A DNA stretch of 64,000 nucleotides from Pseudomonadota bacterium (GTDB lineage: Bacteria; Pseudomonadota; Alphaproteobacteria; Rhizobiales; Devosiaceae). Where the stretch lies: assembly GCA_023388175.1 (NCBI GenBank), contig JAEWGT010000015.1, positions 139,887 through 203,886 of the forward strand. The letters run 5' to 3'. Below are positions 1-8,828 of the stretch, one piece after another. Under the pieces are notes generated by a model. The model had not been told where the DNA came from and ran no database searches. It saw nothing but the letters and a program-made list of their open reading frames with translations. Numbering within the stretch: position 1 is the first letter of the stretch; the number at the start of each line of letters is the position of its first letter. Position numbers and translations under genes: made by a program.

Positions 1-122
1 GCGCGGTCGGAGAGGGGCAAGACGGGCCTCATTTGATGTTTTGTAACGGTTTTGATGCTAGCCGAAATAGCTGAAGAAGCGAAGGACCGTGCATCAACGG
101 GCCGGCGTCAAGCGAGGGAAAA

Positions 123-494
123 ATGCCCAAGACTGTGATGATCGTGGAAGACAATGAGCTGAACATGAAGCTCTTCAACGATCTCCTGGAATCGCGCGGA
201 TATTCAGTGATCCAGACCCGCAACGGCATGGAAGCACTGGATCTGGCGCGCGCCCATATGCCCGACCTGATCCTGATGGATATTCAGCTGCCCGAAGTCT
301 CGGGCCTTGTGGTCACCAAATGGCTCAAGGACGATGAGCAACTGGCCCATATTCCGGTGATCGCGGTGACGGCGTTCGCCATGAAGGGCGATGAAGAACG
401 GATTTTGCAGGGCGGCTGCGAGGGATACATCTCCAAGCCAATCTCGGTATCTCACTTTCTGGAAACCATTGCCCATTATATTGGGCCAGCCTGA
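123..494 (+). CDS. divK: Single-domain response regulator DivK
   Basis: Stand-alone receiver protein of 123 aa that controls the DivJ/PleC-DivL-CckA phosphorelay and so CtrA activity and asymmetric division in alphaproteobacteria. The acidic pocket is E9/D10, the phosphoacceptor is D53 (LMDIQLP), the switch Thr is T83 and the conserved Lys is K105. There is no output domain. The central segment (AFAMKGDEERI) is typical of DivK rather than of CheY or Spo0F-like receivers. pleD follows 91 bases downstream on the same strand, the usual divK-pleD arrangement. The first 122 bases of the window hold its upstream region; no clear promoter was recognised there, and a short open frame ending at base 36 could be the tail of a preceding gene. 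Confidence 0.95.
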   Translation: MPKTVMIVEDNELNMKLFNDLLESRGYSVIQTRNGMEALDLARAHMPDLILMDIQLPEVSGLVVTKWLKDDEQLAHIPVIAVTAFAMKGDEERILQGGCEGYISKPISVSHFLETIAHYIGPA

Positions 495-585
495 ATAGAT
501 CGTCGTGACGAGCGGCGGACTTCTGGCGGGTTGAACGTCGGCGTGAACATGCCGGTGGGCCGGTGCGTTTTTCCGGGGTAGTGTT

Positions 586-1956
586 GTGACCGCGCGTGTT
601 CTTATCGTCGATGACATTCCGACCAATGTCCGTTTGCTCGAAGCGCGGCTGACCGCCGAATATTATGAAGTGCTGACGGCCAATTCCGGTGCCGAGGCCA
701 TCGCCATCTGCCAGAGCCAGGAAGTCGACATCGTCCTGCTCGACGTGATGATGCCTGAAATGGACGGCTTTGAAGTGTGCCGGCGGCTCAAGGCCGACCC
801 GCATACCCACCATATTCCGGTCCTGATGGTGACGGCCCTGGATCAGCCTTCGGACAGGGTGCAGGGGCTTGAAGCGGGTGCCGATGACTTCCTGACCAAG
901 CCGGTGGATGACACCCAGCTCATGGCGCGCGTCAAAAGCCTGGTGCGCCTGAAGTCACTGACTGACGAGCTGCGCGCGCGCGCGGCCACCAGCCAACAGA
1001 TCGCCAGCGAAGATGCCTTGCGCCTCATGGATTCCATTTCGGCCAGCGGCGGTTCGGTTCTGATCATCGATACCGACCTCCGGCACGCTGAGCGGATCCG
1101 GAATTTTCTGGTGCCCGAGCATCAGGTCGATATTCTGACCGAGCCGGCGGATGCGGTTTTCCAGGTCAGCGGCGCCAGTTATGAGCTGGCTCTGGTGAGC
1201 ATGAGCCTCGGCGATTTCGATCCGCTGCGGGTCTGTTCGCAGGTGCGCACCGTCGAGCACACACGCAATCTGCCGATCATCCTGATGGCCGACCCCGCCG
1301 ACAAGCCGCGCGTGGTGCGGGCACTCGATCTTGGCATCAACGATTTTATCCACCGTCCGGTGGAGCGCAACGAATTGATGGCGCGGGTGCGCACGCAGGT
1401 CAGGCGGCATCGCTACGCGCTGGAGCTGCGCCAGAGCGTCAACAATACGCTGGCCATGGCCGTCACCGACGCGCTGACTGGGCTTTACAACCGGCGCTAC
1501 TTCGAGCGCCATCTCAGCATCATGTTGAGCAAGGCGCAGGAGCAGCAACGCGATCTGGCGCTGATGATCCTCGACATGGACCACTTCAAGGCCGTCAACG
1601 ACACCTATGGCCACGATATCGGCGATGCCGTCCTGCGCGAGTTTTCGGCGCGGCTACGGCGCAATATTCGCGGGGTGGACCTTGCCTGCCGCTTTGGCGG
1701 CGAGGAATTTGTGGTGCTCATGCCCGACACCGATTTCACCCACGCCGAGGCCGTCGCCGAGCGCGTCCGGGAATCCATCAGCGAAAAATTCTTCGATGTT
1801 GGCGCGGCACGACCGCTGGCGGTGACGGTGTCGGTGGGCGTGTCGCTCAATGACAGCCTGACCGACACGCCCGAGGGCATGATCAAGCGGGCCGACGTTG
1901 CTCTTTACCGCGCCAAGAGAGAAGGCCGGAACAGGGTTATCTTCGACGCCGCATGA
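586..1956 (+). CDS. pleD: Diguanylate cyclase response regulator PleD
   Basis: Makes cyclic di-GMP from two GTP after phosphorylation and drives polar development and the motile-to-sessile switch. 456 aa, REC-REC-GGDEF. REC1 has D53 and K105. The second receiver (about 155-275) lacks the phosphoacceptor (SMSLGDF where an Asp is expected) and should act as a dimerisation adaptor, as known for PleD. The active-site motif GGEEF is at 371-375. The allosteric RxxD inhibitory site (RGVD, 362-365) lies five residues before it, so product inhibition should be intact. The start is GTG with a GGGG-rich Shine-Dalgarno about 8 bases upstream. Confidence 0.95.
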   Translation: MTARVLIVDDIPTNVRLLEARLTAEYYEVLTANSGAEAIAICQSQEVDIVLLDVMMPEMDGFEVCRRLKADPHTHHIPVLMVTALDQPSDRVQGLEAGADDFLTKPVDDTQLMARVKSLVRLKSLTDELRARAATSQQIASEDALRLMDSISASGGSVLIIDTDLRHAERIRNFLVPEHQVDILTEPADAVFQVSGASYELALVSMSLGDFDPLRVCSQVRTVEHTRNLPIILMADPADKPRVVRALDLGINDFIHRPVERNELMARVRTQVRRHRYALELRQSVNNTLAMAVTDALTGLYNRRYFERHLSIMLSKAQEQQRDLALMILDMDHFKAVNDTYGHDIGDAVLREFSARLRRNIRGVDLACRFGGEEFVVLMPDTDFTHAEAVAERVRESISEKFFDVGAARPLAVTVSVGVSLNDSLTDTPEGMIKRADVALYRAKREGRNRVIFDAA

Positions 1957-2003
1957 CTATTCGATGCAATCCGGCGCATTAGGGTTATTTGTTATAATTA
2001 ATA

Positions 2004-2381
2004 AAGAGTTGTCAGATCGAAGCACCTGTAAGTGCTTGGACTTTCCGCAGCTTGGGCGTAGGTTTCCTTTCAACGGCCTTGGGATATTTCCCAATAGGCC
2101 TAAGGGTCCCTACGGCCATACCTCAGGTCCGCCGCAACTCCTGAGCTTCCCGTAGGGCGGTTGGTCCGGATGCGGACAGAGTGGCCTCTTCGACATGCCG
2201 CTCCGGACCAGCCACTCTCTTTCCCATCGAAATGGGTATCGTACCTTGTGGACGCGCACGCGCTCCGCTTCCGTGCCGTTGCACTTTGGCCAGCGCCGGA
2301 AGGGGAGTAGCGCCAGCGTGCCGCAATCTTGCGAGTGTTGTCCCAAAAACAAAACCCCGCAATTGCTTGCGGGGTTTTGTT
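2004..2381 (+). ncRNA. Candidate structured non-coding RNA between pleD and rpmG
   Basis: No convincing protein lies in this gap, but inverted repeats fill it. Stems seen: 2020-2025/2032-2037; 2075-2084/2089-2100 (10 bp with a two-base bulge, TATT loop); 2108-2115/2150-2157 enclosing 2122-2127/2140-2145; 2162-2170/2202-2210 (9 bp, perfect); 2178-2185/2211-2218 (8 bp, perfect); and 2223-2227/2232-2236 with a CGAA loop. The 9-bp and 8-bp stems are interleaved, so they are alternatives or a pseudoknot. A perfect TATAAT (1993-1998) precedes the region and a strong hairpin terminator (2348-2381) ends it. tmRNA and RNase P hallmarks are absent. The family is unknown to me. Confidence 0.35.
2348..2381. 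terminator. Bidirectional intrinsic terminator downstream of rpmG
   Basis: Perfect 15-bp stem (2348-2362 with 2367-2381) around a TTGC loop. A and T runs sit at the stem base, so it can act in both directions: on the minus strand it terminates rpmG, on the plus strand it would end any transcript crossing the 2004-2347 region. Confidence 0.85.
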
Positions 2382-2402
2382 CATTCGGTGCGGTAAGCCA
2401 GA

Positions 2403-2570
2403 TTACTTGATCTTGGCTTCCTTGAATTCGACATGCTTGCGCACGACCGGATCGTACTTCTTGAAGGCCAGCTTTTCAGTCTGGGTACGGGCATTCTTCT
2501 TCGTCACGTAGAAAAAGCCGGTATCGGCCGTCGAGACGAGCTTGATCTTGATGGTGGCGGCCTTGGCCAT
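2403..2570 (-). CDS. rpmG: 50S ribosomal protein bL33
   Basis: 55-aa ribosomal protein of the large subunit. The translation begins MAKAATIKIKLVSTADTGFF and ends in a Lys-rich tail (VRKHVEFKEAKIK), the usual length and pattern for alphaproteobacterial bL33. It is the Cys-free form: the zinc-binding CxxC pairs of some L33 paralogues are missing, so this copy should be zinc-independent. A strong terminator follows the stop at 2348-2381. Confidence 0.95.
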   Translation of the reverse strand: MAKAATIKIKLVSTADTGFFYVTKKNARTQTEKLAFKKYDPVVRKHVEFKEAKIK

Positions 2571-2687
2571 GGTCGTGGTCCTTCACAAAGCGAAAGGCGC
2601 CGCTACGAGGCAGCGCCGGAATTTGGGCGCAACCTACGGATTTGCGGCCCGTTGTCAAGTCGATAGCGTGAACGCGAGGAGCCTTTG

Positions 2688-3104
2688 ATGACCGCGCCGA
2701 CCGAATTGCTGCACAAACTTCAGATCAAGGCGGGAGCCAGGCTCTGGCTCATCAATGTTCCGCAGTCCATTGCCGAAGAAATCACCGCCGGCGCGGAGGT
2801 TGAGCCGGTCCACGAGAAGGATGAGTATGACGGCGTGCTGGCGTTTTTCGACTCAGCTGCCGAGGTCGAGGCGCTCACGCCGCGCATACTGGCAGAAATG
2901 CCGCCCGATGGGCTGCTTTGGGTGGCCTATCGCAAGGGGGAGGCCGCCAAGGCCAGCGGACTGAACCGCGATCTGGGCTGGTCACCGCTGGACAAGGCCG
3001 GCTGGCGTCCGGTGCGGCAGGTCGCAATAGATGCAGAATGGTCCGGGCTGAGATTCAGGCCCAAGGCGATGGTGAAGGCCAAAGAGGGGAGCCGGTTTGA
3101 CTAG
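2688..3104 (+). CDS. DUF3052-like protein of unknown function
   Basis: 138-aa soluble acidic protein with no signal peptide or membrane segment. It resembles the DUF3052 group: an N-terminal LHKLQIKAGARLWLINVP segment, a central YDGVLAFFDSAAEVEAL segment and a Leu/Trp strand (DGLLWVAYRKG). Start chosen at the ATG (2688), which has GCGAGGA about 8 bases upstream; a TTG directly before it would add one residue. Transcribed away from rpmG, with only 117 bases for both promoters. Function not known. Confidence 0.75.
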   Translation: MTAPTELLHKLQIKAGARLWLINVPQSIAEEITAGAEVEPVHEKDEYDGVLAFFDSAAEVEALTPRILAEMPPDGLLWVAYRKGEAAKASGLNRDLGWSPLDKAGWRPVRQVAIDAEWSGLRFRPKAMVKAKEGSRFD

Positions 3105-3184
3105 TGGCTCCCCGCCAACCCGAAGCGATGCCGGCTATCGGCACCGGCTCTTATGGCCTTCGGACCTCGGATTGATCCACCGGA

Positions 3185-3583
3185 TCAATCCACGCTGCGC
3201 GACGGTCCGAAGCCATACATGCGATTGGCCCATTGCAGGCCGACGATGGCGCCCTTGATCGAGGGGAGCATGGCCAGGGGCAGCACGATGGCCAGTGGAA
3301 TCATCGTGTAGATATAGGTGATTGGCTCAACCCTGTAGGCCATGTCCATATGCAGCATCAGGAAGATGATGATGTGGCCAACGATGGTGATGGCGATATA
3401 GGGCGGGAAGTCATCGGCGCGGTGATGGTTCAGTTCCTCGCCACACACATTGCATTGGTCCGCGACCTTGAGATAGGCGCGAAACATCCTGCCCTGGCCG
3501 CAATGGGGGCAGCGGCAGAGCGTGCCGCGCCACATGGCGCTGCCAACGCTGCGCTGATCGAGAGTTTTGGCCTGATCGGTCAT
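3185..3583 (-). CDS. DUF983 membrane protein with zinc-ribbon motif
   Basis: 132-aa protein with a cytoplasmic N-terminal ribbon made of CRCPHCGQG and CNVCGEE, likely a four-Cys zinc site, then two hydrophobic helices (about residues 62-82 and 90-108). The family is DUF983, common in Hyphomicrobiales beside rnr and of unknown function. Its ATG lies 3 bases after the rnr stop, so the two are probably co-transcribed. Partners and substrate cannot be read from the sequence. Confidence 0.85.
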   Translation of the reverse strand: MTDQAKTLDQRSVGSAMWRGTLCRCPHCGQGRMFRAYLKVADQCNVCGEELNHHRADDFPPYIAITIVGHIIIFLMLHMDMAYRVEPITYIYTMIPLAIVLPLAMLPSIKGAIVGLQWANRMYGFGPSRSVD

Positions 3584-3586
3584 CAG

Positions 3587-5866
3587 TTACCTCTTTCTCC
3601 GGCCCTTGGGACCGAAGCTCTTAGATGGGCCTTTGTGCGACCGTCGGCCAGATGGCGGATTGCCGCGCCTGCCTTCCGACAGCAGCTCGAAGCGTAACGC
3701 ACCGGCAACGGGTGCCGCTTCGAGCAGGCGCACTTCCACCTTGTCGCCCAGCGTGAAGGTTTCCCCGGAGCGTTCGCCGATCATGGCCTGCCGCTCTTCG
3801 ACATAGCGATAAAAATCCTGCCCGAGTGTCGATGCGGGAATGAACCCGTCGGCGCCGGTTTCGGTGAGGCGAATGAAGAGGCCGGATCGGGTGACGCCGG
3901 AAATTCTGCCGAGGAATTTCGCGCCGATCCGCTCTGACAGATATTGTGCCAGCAGCCTGTCGGAGGTCTCCCGCTCGGCCAGCATGGCGCGGCGCTCGGT
4001 CGCCGAGATATGCTGGGCAATGCCGGCGAGCTTGGTGGCTTCCTGTTCGGTCAGGCCATCAGGGCCAAGATCAAGTGCCCGAACCAGCGCGCGATGCACG
4101 ATGAGGTCGGCATAGCGGCGGATGGGCGAAGTGAAATGGGCATAACGGTCGAGATTGAGGCCGAAATGGCCATAATTCTCCGCCGAATATTCCGCTTGCG
4201 CCTGGCTGCGCAGTACCATTTCGCTGACCTGCTCGATATTGCCCGCCTTGCGCGCCTGGCCAAGAATACCGTTGAAATCAGCGGCTCGGACGCTGTCGGA
4301 TTTCTTCACGGCAATATCAAGCGAACCGAGAAACTCGCGCAGGGCCTGCAGCTTTTCCGAGCTTGGTTCGTCGTGGACGCGATAGAGCAGTTCGGTGCGC
4401 TTCTGCTCCAGCGTTTCGGCCGCCGCGACATTGGCGGCAATCATCATCTCTTCGATCAGACGGTGGGCGTCGAGCCGCTCCGGCACATGGATGTCGCGCA
4501 CGAAACCCTTGTCATCAAGCAGGATCTTGCGCTCCGGCAGGTCGAGATCGAGCGGGCCGCGATGATCTCGTGCCTTGGCCATGGCGCCATAGGCGGCCCA
4601 GAGCGGGCGCAGAATGGGTTCGAGCAGGGGACCGGTCTGGTCGTCAGGCTTGCCGTCGATAGCGGCCTGCGCCTGCTGATAGCTGAGCTTGGCCGCCGAG
4701 CGCATCAGGATGCGATGGAAGGAATGGCTCTTCTTGCGTCCATCGGCGCCCATGACCATGCGAACGGCCAATGCGGCACGGGCCACGCCTTCCTTGAGCG
4801 AACAGAGTTCATTGGAGATCCGCTCGGGCAGCATCGGCACGACGCGATCCGGGAAATAGACCGAATTGCCGCGCAGATAGGCTTCACGATCAAGCGCCGT
4901 GCCGTGGAGGACATAGGCGGACACGTCCGCAATGGCCACGGTGACGACAAAGCCATCCGGATTGGCAGGGTCTTCGTCCGGCGCGGCATGAACCGCGTCG
5001 TCATGGTCCTTGGCGTCGGCGGGGTCGATGGTGATCAGCGGCAGCTCGCGCCAGTCTTCGCGGCCCTTGAGCGTCGCTTCCGTCGCCTCCTCGGCCTCGC
5101 GGATAACGCTGGAGGGGAAGACATGAGGGATTTCGAGATTGTGGATGGCGATCAGCGAGACTGCGCCTTCGGACTTGGGGTTGCCGATCACGGCGGTGAC
5201 GCGGGCGCGGGGCAGCATTAGCCGGCCGGACAGTTTCACCTCCACCTCGACCAGATCGCCATCGGCGGCCTTGCCGAGATCACCGAGCGGAATGCGCATT
5301 TCCTTCTGTTTGCGATCCACGGGAATGAGGCGCGCGCCGTCATCGTCCATGCGGACAATGCCGATATGGGCGCGGCGCGGCTTGTCCAGCACCTTCATGG
5401 GCTTGGCGGAATAGTCCGGAATGACATCTTCGCCCGCATCGATCCGCGCCAGGATCCGATCGCCGGGGGCGGGCACGACGCGGGAGCGGGAATCGACCAG
5501 CACGCGAACCCGCGGCTTTTCGCCTTCTTCGTCGTTCCACTGCGCCGGAAAGGCGTGGAGATCATCGGGGTCGGCGTCCGTGGGGATGTCGAGCACGGTG
5601 ACATGGGGCAGGGCGGCGGTGCGGCGCAGCGTCTTGCGGGTGCGCGTGATGACGCCTTCGCCTTCCAGCTCGTTGAGCATGGCCTTGAACGGCTTGCGCA
5701 GGTCGCCGCGGATGCCGAAGACTTTGGCGAGATCGCGCTTGCCCTTGATGTCATCCTGCTGCGCCAGCGCTTCCAGAAGCTGTTCGCGCGTCGGCAATTC
5801 ATAGGCGGCAACCTTGCGCGGGCGCTTGGGACCGGACGTATTTTTGGGTTTTGGTGTCTTGGCCAT
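3587..5866 (-). CDS. rnr: Ribonuclease R
   Basis: 3'-5' exoribonuclease that degrades structured RNA, rRNA fragments and trans-translated mRNA. 759 aa: N-terminal winged-helix/cold-shock region (1-240), RNB catalytic domain with the metal-binding run DPADAKDHDDA at 281-291, then an S1 domain near 640-720 and a basic C-terminal tail. The start is taken at MAKTPKPKNTS (5866). A longer in-frame reading to 6013 would run over the start of divergent plsY and has no family-like sequence. DUF983 follows 3 bases downstream. Confidence 0.95.
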   Translation of the reverse strand: MAKTPKPKNTSGPKRPRKVAAYELPTREQLLEALAQQDDIKGKRDLAKVFGIRGDLRKPFKAMLNELEGEGVITRTRKTLRRTAALPHVTVLDIPTDADPDDLHAFPAQWNDEEGEKPRVRVLVDSRSRVVPAPGDRILARIDAGEDVIPDYSAKPMKVLDKPRRAHIGIVRMDDDGARLIPVDRKQKEMRIPLGDLGKAADGDLVEVEVKLSGRLMLPRARVTAVIGNPKSEGAVSLIAIHNLEIPHVFPSSVIREAEEATEATLKGREDWRELPLITIDPADAKDHDDAVHAAPDEDPANPDGFVVTVAIADVSAYVLHGTALDREAYLRGNSVYFPDRVVPMLPERISNELCSLKEGVARAALAVRMVMGADGRKKSHSFHRILMRSAAKLSYQQAQAAIDGKPDDQTGPLLEPILRPLWAAYGAMAKARDHRGPLDLDLPERKILLDDKGFVRDIHVPERLDAHRLIEEMMIAANVAAAETLEQKRTELLYRVHDEPSSEKLQALREFLGSLDIAVKKSDSVRAADFNGILGQARKAGNIEQVSEMVLRSQAQAEYSAENYGHFGLNLDRYAHFTSPIRRYADLIVHRALVRALDLGPDGLTEQEATKLAGIAQHISATERRAMLAERETSDRLLAQYLSERIGAKFLGRISGVTRSGLFIRLTETGADGFIPASTLGQDFYRYVEERQAMIGERSGETFTLGDKVEVRLLEAAPVAGALRFELLSEGRRGNPPSGRRSHKGPSKSFGPKGRRKR

Positions 5867-6005
5867 GTGTCGGGGCTTTGGGGAGTTAATCCCTATGTAG
5901 GCGATTGGTCCGGCTTTGCCAAATTGTGGGCTCCTGCCGCTTTTCCCTTGTGGCCGGATGCGCAGCGGGGCTAACTCTTGCGCAAAACGGGAGGCGAAAA
6001 CGCCT

Positions 6006-6605
6006 ATGGACATTCTACCGCTGCTGCTTGCCGCATTGATGGGCTATCTTTTCGGCTCCATTCCATTCGGTCTTATCCTCACGCAGGCCGCTGGACTGGG
6101 CGACATCCGCAAGATCGGCTCCGGCAATATTGGCGCCACCAATGTGCTGCGCACCGGTAACAAGAAAGTTGCGGCGGCCACACTGGTGCTCGATGCGCTC
6201 AAGGCGGTCGTACCAATCCTGATCGCTCGCTATTTCTGGGGTGAGGATGCAGCGCGGCTGGCTGCGCTTGGCGCGTTTCTTGGCCATTGCTTCCCCGTCT
6301 GGCTCGGATTCAAGGGCGGCAAGGGCGTGGCGGTTATGATCGGATCGCTGCTGGCCCTGAACTGGATCGTGGGTTTGATTTTCTGCGCCGTCTGGCTGCT
6401 GATCGCCTTTACCCGCAAGATGTCGTCGCTGGCCGCTCTGACTGCCGCGGCCACGGCCCCGATCTTCGCTTATGTGCTGGGCAGCGAAAGGCTGGCGCTG
6501 ATCGTTCTCGGCCTGGCACTGCTGCTGTTCTTTCAGCATCGGGAGAACATCGCCCGCCTGCTCAAAGGCACCGAACCGAAAATCGGCGGCAGCAAGGCCG
6601 GCTGA
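6006..6605 (+). CDS. plsY: Acyl-phosphate:glycerol-3-phosphate acyltransferase PlsY
   Basis: Integral membrane enzyme that transfers an acyl group from acyl-phosphate to glycerol-3-phosphate, the first acylation of phospholipid synthesis. 199 aa with about five transmembrane helices. Family motifs: GYLFGSIPFGLIL near the N-terminus, IGSGNIGATNVLRTG (the glycerol-3-phosphate site) and FKGGKGVA. ATG chosen at 6006; upstream in-frame codons give non-family sequence. Divergent from rnr. The stop overlaps the dprA ATG by one base (TGATG), so the genes are probably coupled. Confidence 0.95.
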   Translation: MDILPLLLAALMGYLFGSIPFGLILTQAAGLGDIRKIGSGNIGATNVLRTGNKKVAAATLVLDALKAVVPILIARYFWGEDAARLAALGAFLGHCFPVWLGFKGGKGVAVMIGSLLALNWIVGLIFCAVWLLIAFTRKMSSLAALTAAATAPIFAYVLGSERLALIVLGLALLLFFQHRENIARLLKGTEPKIGGSKAG

Positions 6606-7735
6606 TGTTGAAGGGGCGGGAGACCAATATTCTCACGCCCGCCCAACGCATTGCCTGGTTGCGGCTGGTCCGCACCGACAATATCGGCCCGGTCACCTTC
6701 CGCCAGTTGCTCAACCGCTTCGGCTCCGCAGAGGCTGCCATTGCGGCTCTGCCGGACCTCAGCAAGCAGGCGGCGCGTCCCCTGCAGGTCATCAGCCAGG
6801 CGCGCGCCGAAGACGAGATCGCCGGGCTTTCGCGCTATGGGGCGCGACTGGTGGCTCAAGGCGAGCCGGACTACCCCAATCATCTCAATTTCATTCCCGC
6901 CGCACCGCCACTGGTGACCATGGCAGGCGGAGAAAAACTCGACTGGCAGCGCAGCGTCGGCATTGTCGGGGCCCGCAACGCCTCCAGTGCAGGCATGAAG
7001 ATGACGCGGCTGCTCGCCGCTGATCTGGGTGCCAAGGGCTATGTGATCATCTCGGGCCTGGCGCGCGGCATCGACAGCGCAGCACACAAGGCCGCGCTCG
7101 AAACCGGCACCATTGCTGTTCTCGCCGGTGGCTTCGACCGCATCTATCCCGACGAAAACATTCCGCTGGCCCACGATATTCTCGATCATGGCGGGGCATT
7201 GCTGACCGAAATGCCGCTGGGCTGGGAGCCGCGCGCCCGCGACTTTCCAAGGCGCAACCGGCTGGTTTCCGGTCTGTCGCTCGGTGTAGTCGTGGTGGAG
7301 GCGGCAAAACGCTCCGGCTCGCTGATCACCGCAAGGCTGGCCCTGGAACAGAACCGGGACGTGTTCGCCGTGCCCGGTTCACCGCTCGATCCCCGCGCGG
7401 AAGGCGGAAATCTGCTGATTCAGCAGGGCGCGCGGCTGGTGACCAATGCCGATGACATCATCGAAGGGCTGGGCAGTGCGGACCCGGCGCGCTCGGCGCT
7501 GTTCGATCCGGAATGGCTGCCAAACGGGACGGGGGCCAGCGACCTGTCGCCGCCCGCAGACAGCGACCGTGCGCGTTTGCTGGAGGCTTTATCGACCACT
7601 CCGGTTGAAGTCGATGAACTGATTGCCCAGACCGGCATCGCGCCTCACGCCATGCAGATCCTGTTGCTGGAACTGGATCTGGCCGGGCAGGTGGAGTGGT
7701 CCAGCGGGCAATTGGTCGGCCTGCGCTATAGCTGA
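6605..7735 (+). CDS. dprA: DNA-processing protein DprA
   Basis: Binds incoming single-stranded DNA and loads RecA during natural transformation. 376 aa. N-terminal HhH/SAM-like region (LRLVRTDNIGPVTFRQLL), a Rossmann fold with VGIVGARNAS, ISGLARGID and RNRLVSGLS, and a C-terminal winged-helix domain of about 60 aa (STTPVEVDELIAQTGIAP). All expected parts are present and nothing is truncated. The start overlaps the plsY stop by one base. The presence of dprA alone does not show that the organism is competent, since it is widely kept. Confidence 0.93.
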   Translation: MLKGRETNILTPAQRIAWLRLVRTDNIGPVTFRQLLNRFGSAEAAIAALPDLSKQAARPLQVISQARAEDEIAGLSRYGARLVAQGEPDYPNHLNFIPAAPPLVTMAGGEKLDWQRSVGIVGARNASSAGMKMTRLLAADLGAKGYVIISGLARGIDSAAHKAALETGTIAVLAGGFDRIYPDENIPLAHDILDHGGALLTEMPLGWEPRARDFPRRNRLVSGLSLGVVVVEAAKRSGSLITARLALEQNRDVFAVPGSPLDPRAEGGNLLIQQGARLVTNADDIIEGLGSADPARSALFDPEWLPNGTGASDLSPPADSDRARLLEALSTTPVEVDELIAQTGIAPHAMQILLLELDLAGQVEWSSGQLVGLRYS

Positions 7736-7742
7736 GACATGG

Positions 7743-7765
7743 ATTGCCCGGACTGGCCGGGCAAT
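7743..7765. terminator. Hairpin between convergent dprA and dipeptidase genes
   Basis: Perfect 9-bp stem ATTGCCCGG/CCGGGCAAT with a five-base loop, in the 44-base gap between two convergent genes. There is no good T run on either side, so it may work weakly or with Rho. Confidence 0.5.
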
Positions 7766-7779
7766 GACGTTGGGACGGA

Positions 7780-8826
7780 TCAGCCGATGACCCGCTCCAC
7801 CAGCCCCAGCCAGTTTTCCAGCGCGATCTTGCGCACCAGTGCCTCGCCATAGCCCTTGTCCAGCAGGGCCTGCAGCAGCTTGGGCACGCCGGTCACGTCG
7901 CCGATGGAATTGGGCATGGTGGCACCGTCGAAGTCGCTGCCCAGCGCCACGCCATCCTCGCCCAGCGCTTCCACCAGCGCGTCGATATGGCTGACCATGA
8001 TGTCGATACCGGTATCAGGGTCCATCTTTCCATCGGGCCGCAGGAAACCCGTGGCAAAGTTGAGCCCCACAATGCCCTTGCTTTCCCTTATGGCGGCAAG
8101 CTGCCAGTCGGTCAGATTGCGCGTGCCGGGGCAGATGGCATGAACATTGGAATGGGTGGCGACAAGTGGCTTGGTTGAAATCGCGGCAACATCGCGGAAG
8201 CCGGCGGCATTGAGATGGCTGAGATCGATCATGACACCGCGCGCGTCGCTGATACGCACCAGTTCCTTGCCCGCATCGCTGAGGCCGGGTCCGATATCGG
8301 GATCGGCATTGTGGCGGAAGGGCACGCCGGTGCCGAAGGCATTGGCGCGGCTCCATGTGATGCCGATGGACCGCAGGCCTGCCGCGTAAAGCACTTCAAA
8401 GGAGCGAAAGTCCGTGTCGATAGCTTCGGCGCCTTCGATATGGAAGATGGCTGCGAGCTTGTCCTGTGCGATCGACGTCCGAATCTCGGCTGCGCTACGG
8501 CAGATATTGAGGGCGCCCGCCCGCTCCAGATCGAGCAGCAGCGCCGCCATGCCATTGGTGGAATATTGCGCATCTGCCAGGCCGAGCTCCGGTGGCAACT
8601 CGCCCTTGCCGGAACCGGGGCTGGCAGCGACCGCGGCAAGGTCCGTCTTTACCGGGGGCGGGAACATGGCGAAAAACCCGCCCGCCATGCCTGCCGTCCT
8701 GGCGCGTGGCAGATCGATGTGACCGTCCTGTGTCCCTTCCACAAAGCCGGCGACACGGGCGTCCCTCGGCTTTTCCAAAAGGCGAAGCAGGGTGTCGTTA
8801 TGGCCGTCGAAAAAGGGAATGGTCAC
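7780..8826 (-). CDS. Membrane-type dipeptidase (peptidase M19)
   Basis: Zinc-dependent dipeptidase of the amidohydrolase fold; members cut dipeptides, including D-amino acid ones. 348 aa. The N-terminal DGHNDTL supplies the HxD metal ligands. IEGAEAID supplies the bridging Glu region, VATHSN and CPGTRN fit the next His ligands, and GSDFDGA is the conserved C-terminal Asp motif. Start taken at GTG 8826, with AAGGA six bases upstream; a TTG two codons earlier is possible. It begins two bases after the pyrC stop, so it is the distal gene of that operon. No signal peptide is seen, so it is probably cytoplasmic. Confidence 0.88.
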   Translation of the reverse strand: MTIPFFDGHNDTLLRLLEKPRDARVAGFVEGTQDGHIDLPRARTAGMAGGFFAMFPPPVKTDLAAVAASPGSGKGELPPELGLADAQYSTNGMAALLLDLERAGALNICRSAAEIRTSIAQDKLAAIFHIEGAEAIDTDFRSFEVLYAAGLRSIGITWSRANAFGTGVPFRHNADPDIGPGLSDAGKELVRISDARGVMIDLSHLNAAGFRDVAAISTKPLVATHSNVHAICPGTRNLTDWQLAAIRESKGIVGLNFATGFLRPDGKMDPDTGIDIMVSHIDALVEALGEDGVALGSDFDGATMPNSIGDVTGVPKLLQALLDKGYGEALVRKIALENWLGLVERVIG

Positions 8827-8828
8827 TA

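Noticed and set aside
1..122. Partial gene at the left edge of the window
   Set aside because: The possible open frame ends after about 11 codons at base 36; too short to name.
1957..2381. tmRNA, RNase P RNA or 5S rRNA in the gap after pleD
   Set aside because: None of their hallmarks is present: no AND-type tag frame or tRNA-like acceptor end, no GAGGAAAGTCC block, and no 5S core. Left as an unassigned structured region.
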